A model generated the notes under the pieces. The model had not been told where the DNA came from and did not search any database. It saw only the letters and a list, made by a program, of their open reading frames with translations. A stretch of 19,282 bases of DNA from JBDNFP01 sp041689775 (GTDB lineage Bacteria; Bacteroidota; Bacteroidia; Cytophagales; Spirosomataceae), in NCBI GenBank assembly GCA_041689775.1, contig JBDNFP010000196.1, positions 1-19,282 on the forward strand, written 5' to 3'. Shown here in pieces: positions 1 to 7,444 of the stretch. How positions within the stretch are numbered: position 1 is the first letter of the stretch; each line of letters begins with the position of its first letter. The translations under genes were made by a program, and so were the position numbers.

Positions 1-241
1 AGTTGAAGAAACAGCTCCGGTAGTTGAAGAAACAGCTCTGGTAGTTGAAGAAACAGCTCTGGTAGTTGAAGAAATAGCTCTGGTAGTTGAAGAAACAGCT
101 CTGGTAGTTGAAGAAACAGCTCTGGTAGTTGAAGAAACAGCTCCGGTAGTTGAAGAAACAGCTCCGGTAGTTGAAGAAACAGTCGAAGAAGTAAAAGCTC
201 CCGCTACGGAAGGTTCAACCGAAGAAAAAGCAGCTGAATAA
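1..241 (+). CDS. rpsP: 30S ribosomal protein S16, C-terminal tail (5' end outside window)
   Basis: Only the last 79 codons are present, read from position 2 to the TAA at 239-241. The visible protein is an acidic, low-complexity tail: eight copies of a seven-residue unit (VEETAPV or VEETALV, one VEEIALV), a truncated ninth copy, then a Glu/Lys/Ala-rich end. The conserved S16 core is not in the window. The identification rests on position: rimM and trmD follow on the same strand, which is the standard rpsP-rimM-trmD order, and S16 of Bacteroidota is known to carry a long Ala/Glu/Val-rich C-terminal extension. S16 is a primary 30S assembly protein that contacts 16S rRNA; the tail is presumably disordered and solvent-exposed (inference). 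Another gene with such a tail cannot be strictly excluded, since no core domain is visible. Confidence 0.78.
   Translation, partial: VEETAPVVEETALVVEETALVVEEIALVVEETALVVEETALVVEETAPVVEETAPVVEETVEEVKAPATEGSTEEKAAE
2..181 (+). repeat. 21-bp in-frame tandem repeat in the rpsP tail
   Basis: The unit gttgaagaaacagctcYggt plus a final a occurs in eight full copies with starts at 2, 23, 44, 65, 86, 107, 128 and 149. A ninth, partial copy runs from 170 to 181. Copies differ only by C/T in the sixth codon (Pro or Leu), and by one C-to-T change in the copy at 65 (Thr to Ile). The array may extend beyond the left edge. The near identity at DNA level, including third codon positions, points to recent slippage-type expansion rather than selection on the protein alone. 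Confidence 0.97.
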
Positions 242-274
242 TATACAGAAGTACGTATAATCATAAGCTACAAT

Positions 275-307
275 CATGAGTCTGTCGGTTTTCCGTACAG
301 ACTCATG
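275..307 (+). terminator. Strong hairpin between rpsP and rimM (terminator/attenuator-like)
   Basis: An 11-bp perfect inverted repeat (catgagtctgt at 275-285, acagactcatg at 297-307) encloses a further CGG/CCG pair around a TTTT loop, with a single unpaired T. What follows is gtcatttta, not a continuous T-run. It may therefore be a partial terminator or processing hairpin that lowers rimM-trmD expression relative to rpsP. That regulatory role is inference; the structure itself is visible. Confidence 0.6.
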
Positions 308-354
308 GTCATTTTAGGCATTTATAGAAATAGTAATTTTTAAAGTATACCACT

Positions 355-921
355 TTGACACAGGATCAATGCTATTTGCTCGGATATATCGTGAAAAGTC
401 ACGGTACAAAGGGGCAGCTTATGTTTTATCTGGACGTTGACTATCCGGAGGATTACGAAGACTTGGAGTCTGTATTTGTAGAAATAAAAGGGGAATTGGT
501 GCCCTATTTTGTGGAGAACTTTAATCTTCAAAAACAAAGTAGGGCCATTGTGCAGCTTGAAGAAGTTGATACGATGGAGAAGGCGCAATCCTTAGTAGGT
601 AGTCCCCTCCATATGCCATTGGATACCCTCGAAGAATTGGAAGATGACCAGTTTTACTACCACGAGATAAAGGGATTTGAAGTAATTGATGAACACCGTG
701 GTCGCCTTGGAGTAGTCAAAGAAGTGTATTCGGTTTCTACCCAGAACCTCCTTGTCCTTGACCACAACGGGATTGAAGTATTAATCCCGATTGTGGAGGA
801 TATCGTGTTGAAAGCCGACCGGAAAAAAAATCAGGTTTTGGTGAACTTACCGGACGGACTCTTGGAGGTATATACCGACACTGCGAAAAATAATGAACCT
901 GACGACCGAGATGAGAATTGA
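355..921 (+). CDS. rimM: Ribosome maturation factor RimM
   Basis: RimM binds S19 in the 30S head and assists late 16S rRNA maturation in the cytoplasm. The 188-residue product has the family layout. An N-terminal RimM beta-barrel (about residues 5-85) has the opening LLGYIVKSHGTKGQL, matching the usual G-x-I-x-x-xH-G-x-x-G pattern. A C-terminal PRC-barrel (about 95-170) carries YYHEIKGFEV and the VLIPIVEDIVLK stretch. The only available start is TTG at 355, because an in-frame TAA lies at 334 and there is no ATG between. The gene follows rpsP after a 113-bp gap containing a hairpin, and its TGA (919-921) overlaps the trmD start by 11 bp, which suggests translational coupling. Length is normal for the family. 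Confidence 0.93.
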   Translation: MTQDQCYLLGYIVKSHGTKGQLMFYLDVDYPEDYEDLESVFVEIKGELVPYFVENFNLQKQSRAIVQLEEVDTMEKAQSLVGSPLHMPLDTLEELEDDQFYYHEIKGFEVIDEHRGRLGVVKEVYSVSTQNLLVLDHNGIEVLIPIVEDIVLKADRKKNQVLVNLPDGLLEVYTDTAKNNEPDDRDEN

Positions 922-1585
922 TATTCTTTCGGTGGTACCGAAGCTAATGGAAAGCTATTTTGCTCATTCAATTTTGAAAAGAGCAAGTGATAAAGGATTA
1001 GTAGAAGTGCACTTGCATGATATTAGAGACTACTCCGTGGATAAACACCGGCGGGTCGACGATTACGCTTTTGGTGGTGGAGCCGGAATGGTATTACAAA
1101 TAGAACCCATTGCTAGTTGTATTCGAAAATTACAGTCAGAGCGAGCCTACGATGAAGTAATTTATCTTACACCCGACGGTGAGCGCCTCGCGCAAAGAGC
1201 AGTAAATCAACTTTCTCTGAAAACTAATCTTATAATGCTTTGTGGGCATTATAAGGGCGTTGATCAGCGAGTTAGAGATCTGTTCGTTTCCCGAGAAATC
1301 AGCATTGGTGATTATGTACTTTCGGGCGGTGAGCTCGCCGCTTCGGTGCTTGCCGACGCAATTATACGCCTGATTCCGGGTGTACTGAATGACGAAACCT
1401 CCGCTCTGACCGACTCTTTTCAGGATGATTTGCTCGCCCCTCCGGTGTACACTCGTCCGGCGGAGTTTGAAGGTAAAGGAGTGCCGGAGATCTTGCTATC
1501 TGGTCACGAGGCCAACATTGAAAAGTGGCGGATGGAGCAATCAATTGCCCTTACCAGACAAAAGCGACCAGATTTATTACAATAA
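911..1585 (+). CDS. trmD: tRNA (guanine-N1)-methyltransferase TrmD
   Basis: TrmD methylates G37 of tRNAs reading CNN/CGG-type codons, using SAM, and prevents +1 frameshifting. The 224-residue SPOUT enzyme shows the trefoil-knot SAM site: CGHYKGVDQR at residues 111-120 and YVLSGGELAA at 135-144. It also has the catalytic Asp in TDSFQ (about residue 168). The start MRIDIL at 911 matches the usual TrmD N-terminus; an in-frame ATG at 893 would add six residues not typical of the family. The start lies inside rimM. No rplS is seen downstream: the next gene is convergent. All expected motifs are intact. Confidence 0.96.
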   Translation: MRIDILSVVPKLMESYFAHSILKRASDKGLVEVHLHDIRDYSVDKHRRVDDYAFGGGAGMVLQIEPIASCIRKLQSERAYDEVIYLTPDGERLAQRAVNQLSLKTNLIMLCGHYKGVDQRVRDLFVSREISIGDYVLSGGELAASVLADAIIRLIPGVLNDETSALTDSFQDDLLAPPVYTRPAEFEGKGVPEILLSGHEANIEKWRMEQSIALTRQKRPDLLQ

Positions 1586-1590
1586 AAAAT

Positions 1591-1619
1591 GGGGCATTGA
1601 AAAGATACTTCAGTGCCCC
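1591..1619 (-). terminator. Bidirectional terminator between trmD and the GNAT gene
   Basis: The arms ggggcattga (1591-1600) and tcagtgcccc (1610-1619) pair over 10 bp, one of them G-U. On the minus strand the hairpin is followed by ATTTTTTATT, a good U-tract for ending the GNAT/RluD transcript. On the plus strand only CGTTTGAACGG follows, so termination of trmD would be weaker. Confidence 0.75.
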
Positions 1620-1630
1620 GTTTGAACGGT

Positions 1631-2074
1631 TTAAAAATCCAAATTACAGTTGAGCCATTCATCATCAAAGCGAGTCCCGTATTTACGGTAAAAACCAACC
1701 GCAGAGGTGTTCCAATCGAGTACTTGCCACATCATTCCCGTACATTTAGAGTCGTGACCGGCTTTCACAACGGCATCAAAAAGGAGTTTCCCGATACCAT
1801 TTCCGCGTATAGACTCCGTAATCACAATATCTTCCAGATACAGGCGCTTGCCCTTCCAGGTTGAATAGCGGAAGTAATATAGGGCCAGACCAACAATTAC
1901 ACCATCTGATTCGGCAATTGCAAAATCATAAAGATTTTCGTCGTAGTCATGGTTCATTCGGTCAACGGTATTTGAAACCTGATCAAGAGCCTTCTCGTAG
2001 ATTGCTAATTCCTTTACCAGTTCAAATACGGAAGGTATATCTTCGCGCTTACCTTGGCGGGTTATAATATTCAT
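1631..2074 (-). CDS. GNAT family N-acetyltransferase, spermidine/spermine acetyltransferase-like
   Basis: This 147-residue protein is a single GNAT domain that would transfer acetyl from acetyl-CoA to an amine. The acetyl-CoA pyrophosphate loop is visible as RGNGIGK at residues 90-96, preceded by YLEDIVI. The ELAIYEKA helix near residue 22, STWKGKRLYLED, and QVLDWNTSAVGFYRKYG are the pattern of the small diamine (SSAT-like) acetyltransferase subfamily. The substrate cannot be read from the sequence, so polyamine or amino-acid-like amines are only suggestions. It lies 52 bp downstream of the RluD-type gene on the same strand and may share its transcript, ending at the hairpin at 1591-1619. Confidence 0.88.
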   Translation of the reverse strand: MNIITRQGKREDIPSVFELVKELAIYEKALDQVSNTVDRMNHDYDENLYDFAIAESDGVIVGLALYYFRYSTWKGKRLYLEDIVITESIRGNGIGKLLFDAVVKAGHDSKCTGMMWQVLDWNTSAVGFYRKYGTRFDDEWLNCNLDF

Positions 2075-2126
2075 GAGGTAGGATGTTTAAGGTAGAAAAT
2101 GTATTGATTAGGGTGATGAATAATTT

Positions 2127-3158
2127 TTATTGGTACTGCACGTAGTTTTCCCATTTGGCGAGTACTCCGGTAAAATCTTTCGGTAGTTCTGCTTCAAATT
2201 GCATCCATTCTTTAGTGGCCGGATGCACCACCCCCAACGATTTCGCGTGTAGCGCTTGCCGGGGCATCAGTTTGAAACAATTCTCTACAAATGCCTTATA
2301 GTTTCCGTTGATGGTACCCCGCAGTATCCGGTCACCGCCATAGGTACTATCACTAAACAACGGATGCCCCAGGTACTTCATGTGCGCTCGAATCTGGTGC
2401 GTTCGGCCGGTCTCTAGATTACATTTAACCAGTGAAACATACCGCATTCTTTTTAATACTTCATAATGGGTAACAGCGTGTTTACCCTGGCTACCGTCAG
2501 GAAATACATCCATAACCCGGCGATCTTTGGCACTACGGCCGATGTGTCCTTCAATCGTTCCTTTATCTTCTTTGGGTTCTCCCCATACTATTGCGTAATA
2601 AGTACGTTCAATTGAATGGTCAAAAAACTGTTTCGACAAGTGTGTCATACCGTATTCACTACGGGCAATAACTAAAAGTCCGGAGGTGTCTTTATCTATC
2701 CGGTGTACTAGTCCGGGTCGGATCTCTCCATTACGGCTAGTAGGTAGGTGCTGAAAGTGATACACTAAAGCGTTTACCAAAGTACCTGACCAGTTTCCAA
2801 AGGCAGGATGGACTACCATGCCGGCGGGTTTGTTCACAATAGTTATCTCATCATCTTCGTAGATGATGGTTAAAGGGATATTTTCTGGAATGATCTCAGT
2901 GTCACGCGGCGGTTGTGGTAGTGATAACGTGATAATATCCAGAGGCTTAACCTTGTAGCTGGCCTTGGTAGCTTTATCGTTTACTTTTATCGCCTCTATT
3001 TCAATACCACTCTGTATCTTTGTTCGGGTAGCGTTGGGTACGTGCAGGCTTAGATACTTGTCGAGCCGCATAGGGCCTTGCCCCTTATCCGTTACAATCC
3101 GGTAGTGTTCGTATAAATCCTCTTCCTCCTCGTTGGGGTCTTGATCCGTTTCTAACAT
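2127..3158 (-). CDS. rluD: RluD-type 23S rRNA pseudouridine synthase (RluA family)
   Basis: The product isomerises uridine to pseudouridine in 23S rRNA. From the ATG at 3158 it is 343 residues. An acidic N-terminus is followed by an S4 RNA-binding domain (about residues 28-80, starting MRLDKYLSLHVP). The RluA catalytic domain contains VHRIDKDTSG with the catalytic Asp at residue 155, preceded by IVNKPAGMVVHPA. The motif TGRTHQIRAHMKYLGHPL is also conserved. An in-frame start at 3209 would add 17 residues but overlaps the divergent gene; MLETDQD at 3158 is preferred. The exact target uridines, and whether it is RluD or a paralogue such as RluC/RluA, cannot be fixed from sequence alone, though length and the S4 domain favour RluD. 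Confidence 0.9.
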   Translation of the reverse strand: MLETDQDPNEEEEDLYEHYRIVTDKGQGPMRLDKYLSLHVPNATRTKIQSGIEIEAIKVNDKATKASYKVKPLDIITLSLPQPPRDTEIIPENIPLTIIYEDDEITIVNKPAGMVVHPAFGNWSGTLVNALVYHFQHLPTSRNGEIRPGLVHRIDKDTSGLLVIARSEYGMTHLSKQFFDHSIERTYYAIVWGEPKEDKGTIEGHIGRSAKDRRVMDVFPDGSQGKHAVTHYEVLKRMRYVSLVKCNLETGRTHQIRAHMKYLGHPLFSDSTYGGDRILRGTINGNYKAFVENCFKLMPRQALHAKSLGVVHPATKEWMQFEAELPKDFTGVLAKWENYVQYQ

Positions 3159-3250
3159 TGATTTTTTGTGTAGTAATGGGCTTCCTTTTACATGATCCCG
3201 ATCCTTCACGGCCCATAGATAAATCTTGCTACAATAATACCGAAAAATAC

Positions 3251-4150
3251 GTGGACTTATTAACTCCGACTCTTCCTACCCCATTAGAGCCTCTGGTCGA
3301 TACCATAACCAAAGGCGCAGGAGTACGACTATTTATTAAGCGGGATGACTTAATTCACCCGCAAGTATCCGGTAATAAGTGGCGGAAATTAAAGTACAAT
3401 CTGATTGAGGCCGGTCAAAATGGTGTAAGTACTATCTTGACCTTTGGGGGAGCACGTTCGAATCATCTATATGCCACTGCTGCGGCAGGTAATGCACTGG
3501 GCATTAAGACGATTGGGGTAGTTCGGGGTGAGGAATATAACCAAAAATATACGGATACATTACTCTTCTGCAAGCAGCAGGGGATGCAATTGATTGGTAT
3601 TAGTAGGGAAGAATACCGGCAGAGAAACGATTATGAATTCATCCAGCACTTGAAAAATGAGCACGGAAACCCCCTCGTGATACCAGAAGGAGGGACTACC
3701 CGGCTTTCTTTACCGGGGGTGGCAGAAATGGTATATGAAACGACCATTCAATTAAATGGCAAACCAGATTATTACGCAGTTGCTGCTGGTACGGGCGGAA
3801 CAGCCGCTGGTATTCTTAAAACAGGGGCAACCGTATTGGCATTTTCTGCATTGAAAGGTGGTAGTTTTTTAGAAGATGAGATTCTTACGTTGGTAAATGA
3901 GCCGTGGGGACAAGAAAAGCTTCGACTATTTACGGAGTATCATCACGGTAGGTATGCCCGGCATACACCGGAACTTCTTCAATTCATGCAATCGTTTGAG
4001 CAGGAGCATAGATTGCTACTTGAACACGTATATACGGGAAAAATGCTTTTTGGTCTCTACGACCTTATGAAGAAAGGGTACTTTTCAAAAGGTAGTTCCA
4101 TAGTGGCGGTCCATACAGGAGGGCTTCAAGGGCGCTCCCATGATCAATAA
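3251..4150 (+). CDS. PLP-dependent 1-aminocyclopropane-1-carboxylate deaminase / D-cysteine desulfhydrase family protein
   Basis: A fold-type II PLP enzyme (tryptophan synthase beta superfamily). The PLP Lys is in SGNKWRKLKYN (residue 43 counting from the GTG at 3251). GGARSNH is the loop with the catalytic Ser-Asn-His, GTGGTAAG is the phosphate-binding loop, and VAVHTGGLQG is the C-terminal motif. Bacteroidota members near 300 residues are usually annotated as ACC deaminase or D-cysteine desulfhydrase; the real substrate is unknown and deamination or desulfhydration of a D-amino acid is as likely. The start is uncertain: the GTG at 3251 gives 299 residues, beginning at the conserved LLTPTLPTPL. 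An ATG at 3176 (324 residues) would put its start only 17 bp from the divergent RluD start. The gene ends in a strong terminator. Confidence 0.85.
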   Translation: MDLLTPTLPTPLEPLVDTITKGAGVRLFIKRDDLIHPQVSGNKWRKLKYNLIEAGQNGVSTILTFGGARSNHLYATAAAGNALGIKTIGVVRGEEYNQKYTDTLLFCKQQGMQLIGISREEYRQRNDYEFIQHLKNEHGNPLVIPEGGTTRLSLPGVAEMVYETTIQLNGKPDYYAVAAGTGGTAAGILKTGATVLAFSALKGGSFLEDEILTLVNEPWGQEKLRLFTEYHHGRYARHTPELLQFMQSFEQEHRLLLEHVYTGKMLFGLYDLMKKGYFSKGSSIVAVHTGGLQGRSHDQ

Positions 4151-4184
4151 AAAAGGCGGTTGAATCGAGTTCAACCGCCTTTTT
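4150..4184. terminator. Bidirectional rho-independent terminator
   Basis: A perfect 15-bp inverted repeat: aaaaaggcggttgaa at 4150-4164, loop tcgag, ttcaaccgccttttt at 4170-4184. It has a T-run on each strand, so it can end both the PLP enzyme transcript (+) and the sufB transcript (-). Its position directly after sufB means no sufC lies in the same transcript. Confidence 0.93.
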
Positions 4185-4205
4185 AGTATTTGTTTTAGAG
4201 TAGTA

Positions 4206-5651
4206 TTAACCAACACTACCTTCCAAACTAATTTCAAGTAATTTCTGAGCTTCAACGGCAAATTCCATGGGAAGTTGATTTAAAACCTCCTTGGCGTATC
4301 CGTTAACAATCAAGGCTACTGCTTGCTCCGTGGGTATGCCACGTTGATTACAATAGAAGAGTATATCCTCTCCAATTTTTGATGTAGTAGCCTCATGCTC
4401 TACCGTGGCAGTTGGGTTGCTAACCTCAATGTAGGGGAAAGTATGCGCTCCGCAACGATCTCCTAACAGGAGTGAATCACACTGAGAGAAATTACGTGCA
4501 TTATCGGCGCGTTTAAGCACCTCCACCAAACCACGGTATGAATTATGACTTTTCCCGGCCGAGATACCTTTGGAAACAATACGACTTTTGGTATTCTTAC
4601 CGATATGGATCATCTTAGTTCCGGTATCGGCTTGTTGCATGTTGTTGGTCACGGCAACAGAATAGAATTCACCGATGGAGTTGTCACCTTTTAATATCAC
4701 AGAAGGATACTTCCAAGTAATTGCGGAACCGGTTTCTACCTGCGTCCAAGAAATTTTGGAATTGGCACCGTCACAAAGGCCACGTTTTGTTACGAAATTA
4801 TAAATACCACCCTTTCCATTCTTATCGCCGGGATATCAGTTTTGAACGGTGGAGTACTTAACCTCTGCACCTTCGTGGGTAAATATTTCCACTACCGCAG
4901 CATGTAATTGATTTTCGTCACGCATTGGGGCGGTACAACCTTCCAAATAACTCACGTAGCTTCCTTCGTCGGCAATGACCAAAGTTCTCTCAAATTGACC
5001 AGTACCGGAAGCGTTTATCCGGAAATAGGTGGAAAGTTCCATGGGGCAACGAACGCCCTTAGGAATGTATACGAATGATCCGTCAGAAAACACAGCCGAG
5101 TTTAATCCAGCGTAAAAGTTGTCTTTGGGAGGTATTACCGATCCTAGGTATTTTTTTACAAGATCAGGCTGCTCACGAATTGCTTCGCTAATCGAACAGA
5201 AAATAATTCCTTTCTCTCTCAGGGATTCCTTGAAGGTTGTAAAAACTGATTCGGAGTCCATCACTGCGTCAACAGCCACGTTCGATAGACGCTTTTGCTC
5301 GTCTAATGAAATTCCCAAACGTTCAAATGTATCGCGTAATTCCGGATCGATATCATCAAGGCTAGCTACTTCCTTCTTTTTCTTGGGAGCAGAATAATAC
5401 TTGATTGCCTGAAGGTCAATTTTTGGATAATGAACATTGGGCCAAGTTGGCTCTTTCATTTTTATCCACGAACGATAAGACTTCAAACGCCATTCCAACA
5501 TCCACTCAGGCTCGTTCTTTTTCGCGGAAATAAAACGTACTATATCTTCATTCAGACCGGGAGGGGCTTCATCAGCTTCAATATTGGTGACAAACCCGTA
5601 CTTATATTCGGAACTGGTGATTTCTTCTAATAATTCTACTTCTTTGCTCAT
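4206..5651 (-). pseudogene. sufB: Fe-S cluster assembly scaffold SufB, interrupted by an in-frame TGA
   Basis: SufB is the scaffold of the SUF Fe-S assembly complex SufBC2D. From MSKEVELL at 5651 to the TAA at 4206-4208 the reading frame is collinear with a full family-length protein of 481 positions. Codon 272 is TGA (minus strand; plus-strand tca at 4836-4838) exactly where SufB has the Trp of QNWYPGD. A single G-to-A change in the third base of TGG explains it, and there is no frameshift. Upstream of it lie KGVRCPMELSTYFRIN and LEGCTAP. Downstream lie CDSLLLGDRCGAHTFPYIE and EHEATTSKIGED, which hold the equivalents of the E. coli cluster-site Cys405 and Glu434. A 271-residue product would lack them. 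TGA is used as a normal stop by rimM, lpxB, accA and the MFS gene here. The cause may be sequencing error, a true mutation with another sufB elsewhere, or readthrough. No sufC, sufD or sufS adjoins it. Confidence 0.9.
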
Positions 5652-5723
5652 AATACTGTATGTTACCTTATAAGGATACAATCAGATAACAACTGAAAGT
5701 CGGGTTCAGTTTGATGATTTGTA

Positions 5724-5731
5724 CAAAAATA
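5724..5731 (-). promoter_or_regulatory. Candidate -7 promoter element upstream of sufB
   Basis: The minus strand reads TATTTTTG, an exact match to the Bacteroidota -7 consensus TAnnTTTG, about 73 nt upstream of the sufB ATG. No clear TTTG -33 element lies at the expected distance, and the region is AT-rich, so a chance match is possible. Confidence 0.35.
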
Positions 5732-5842
5732 TAGAAAAATTCTAAATAAGCCCACCTATCCACCCAATTATACCCTGCGAAACCGCTTTTTTATGCCCCA
5801 ATGATGGTTTTCAGGGCTTTTCTATTTCTATACCCAAAACAA

Positions 5843-6808
5843 TTAATAGTATTTTTCAGAGATTAGGTAGTTCGTGACGTAGTCATGAATCCCCTGTTCC
5901 AGGGTATGGAACGGTTTGTTGTACCCAATGGAGCGGAGTTTACTCATATTGGCCTGGGTAAAATATTGATATTTATCACGAATGTCTGCGGGGGTATCAA
6001 TAAAATCGATTTTAGGTTCTAATTGTAAACCCTGGAACGTATTGTTGACTAAGTCCTTAAACGTACGAGCTTGTCCACTCCCTAAGTTGTAGATACCCGA
6101 GTTTTGACGGTGGTGCATAAGGAAAGAACAAACTTCCACCACGTCTTTTACATAAACGAAATCCCGCATTTGCTCACCATCCTTAAAGTCGGGGTGATGA
6201 GATCGAAAAAGTTTCATACCTCCCGTTTTTTGGATTTGATGAAACGCATGAAAGATCACGGAAGCCATCCGGGACTTGTGGTATTCGTTCGGGCCGTAAA
6301 CATTAAAGAATTTTAAACCAGCCCAGAAAAATGGTTTTTTCTCTTGTTGAAGGGCCCAAATATCAAAGTCGTTCTTGGATTCTCCGTAGGGATTCAGCGG
6401 TTTTAACTCAGGAATAAGAGCCTCGTTATCCTCGTAACCAAGTTCGCCAAGACCGTAAGTAGCCGCAGACGAGGCATACACTAAGGGTATATGGTACTCA
6501 ACGCATCGGTTCCATATCTCTTTGGAGTAGTTGATGTTGAGTTCTTCAAAAATGGCGTAGTCAAACTCAGTGGTATCCGTACGGGCCCCTATGTGGAAGA
6601 TAAACTCCACATCGTCTTTATTTTTATCTAACCAAGAGAAAAACTCAGAGCGTTCTACCTGCTCCTGAATTGATTTATTTTTGAGATTATTGAGCTTCTC
6701 TATTTTGGAAAAATCGTCGACCGCTACGATAAACGAAAACCCTTCCTGGTTTAGTTTACTTATGAGACAACTGCCAATAAAGCCGGCCGCACCCGTTACA
6801 ACTATCAT
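5843..6808 (-). CDS. rfaD: ADP-L-glycero-D-manno-heptose 6-epimerase
   Basis: The enzyme (also called HldD) converts ADP-D-glycero-D-manno-heptose to the L-glycero form used in the inner core of lipopolysaccharide. The 321-residue extended short-chain dehydrogenase shows the NADP-binding GAAGFIG at residues 6-12, ASSAATYG, and the catalytic Y141-x3-K145 in NPYGESK. Signatures specific to this epimerase are FHIGARTDTTE, FNVYGPNEYHKSRMASV and YFTQANMSKL. Start and length are normal. It stands alone on the minus strand, divergent from the PTPS homologue across 181 bp, with sufB 191 bp downstream on the same strand. No other heptose genes are in the window. Confidence 0.93.
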   Translation of the reverse strand: MIVVTGAAGFIGSCLISKLNQEGFSFIVAVDDFSKIEKLNNLKNKSIQEQVERSEFFSWLDKNKDDVEFIFHIGARTDTTEFDYAIFEELNINYSKEIWNRCVEYHIPLVYASSAATYGLGELGYEDNEALIPELKPLNPYGESKNDFDIWALQQEKKPFFWAGLKFFNVYGPNEYHKSRMASVIFHAFHQIQKTGGMKLFRSHHPDFKDGEQMRDFVYVKDVVEVCSFLMHHRQNSGIYNLGSGQARTFKDLVNNTFQGLQLEPKIDFIDTPADIRDKYQYFTQANMSKLRSIGYNKPFHTLEQGIHDYVTNYLISEKYY

Positions 6809-6956
6809 AATCTAGTAAATCTATACGTATATTCTGTTAAAATGAATGCGTAAAGTTAGAATAAATCTTACATCCTAACTAATCGTCAAATAGGTAAAAA
6901 GTAGGATTTTGTTTAGTTGATTTCCCTAAAAACTACGAAACTACCGGAACAAGATG

Positions 6957-6964
6957 TAATTTTG
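6957..6964 (+). promoter_or_regulatory. Candidate -7 promoter element of the PTPS-lpxB unit
   Basis: TAATTTTG matches TAnnTTTG exactly. Transcription would begin near 6970. This leaves about 20 nt before the ATG at 6990 but essentially no leader before the ATG at 6972, and so supports the 6990 start. No TTTG -33 element is evident at the usual distance. Confidence 0.4.
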
Positions 6965-6989
6965 TGGCATAATGATCGCAAAGAACAGT

Positions 6990-7409
6990 ATGATTTACGC
7001 TACCCGCAAAGAACATTTCAACGCAGCCCACCGTCTCCATAATCCCAAGTGGTCGGAGGAGAAGAATCGGGAGGTATTTGGCCCTTGCGCCAACATCAAT
7101 TACCATGGCCATAACTTTGAACTCATAGTGACAGTGAAGGGTGTGCCTGACCCAGAGACGGGGTTCGTTATAGATTTGAAGGTATTGGGTGATCTCATTA
7201 AGTTGGAAGTTATTGAAAAGGTTGATCATAAAAACCTTAACCTTGACGTAGATTTTATGCAAGGGAAAATGGCATCTTGCGAAATCTTTGTTATGGAAAT
7301 ATGGAAAATATTAGCCCCGGTTATTCAGCAAACCGCCCCAAATGCCTATCTACATTACATCAAGCTTATTGAAACTCCCAGGAACTTTGTAGAATATTAC
7401 GGCGAATAA
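6990..7409 (+). CDS. 6-pyruvoyl-tetrahydropterin synthase / 6-carboxytetrahydropterin synthase homologue
   Basis: A 139-residue T-fold enzyme acting on dihydroneopterin triphosphate. Zinc ligands are His14 in NAAHRL and His39/His41 in YHGH. The catalytic Cys33 is in GPCAN, and VDHKNLN gives the Asp-His pair. The spacing Cys-x5-His-Gly-His resembles the tetrahydrobiopterin-type PTPS more than the Cys-x3-HGH of typical QueD, so a role in pterin synthesis is at least as likely as queuosine synthesis (inference). The start at 6990 (MIYATRKEHFNAAH) fits Bacteroidota homologues; the in-frame ATG at 6972 adds six residues. No other queuosine or folate gene is nearby. lpxB follows after 35 bp and probably shares the transcript. 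Confidence 0.88.
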   Translation: MIYATRKEHFNAAHRLHNPKWSEEKNREVFGPCANINYHGHNFELIVTVKGVPDPETGFVIDLKVLGDLIKLEVIEKVDHKNLNLDVDFMQGKMASCEIFVMEIWKILAPVIQQTAPNAYLHYIKLIETPRNFVEYYGE

Positions 7410-7444
7410 CCAAAACTGGACCATCCACCTCCCACCTTGACTCT

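Noticed and set aside
2..181. CRISPR-like or non-coding tandem array
   Set aside because: The units are contiguous with no spacers, are in frame and continue into a coding tail that ends before rimM.
893..910. Longer trmD starting at 893
   Set aside because: The extra residues are absent from typical TrmD, which begins MRIDI; 911 is the better start.
4836..4838. TGA read as Trp or selenocysteine throughout this organism
   Set aside because: rimM, lpxB, accA and the MFS gene all end in TGA at the expected length, and Trp is TGG elsewhere, so code reassignment does not fit. No hairpin typical of a SECIS element was evident, and the family residue is Trp, not Cys.
4206..5651. Frameshift in sufB
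   Set aside because: The two open parts are in the same frame (the distance is a multiple of three) and translation through the stop gives uninterrupted SufB sequence.
5790..5822. Possible terminator after rfaD (gcccc...gggc)
   Set aside because: Only about four pairs with a long loop, and the T-rich side is on the strand without a preceding gene.
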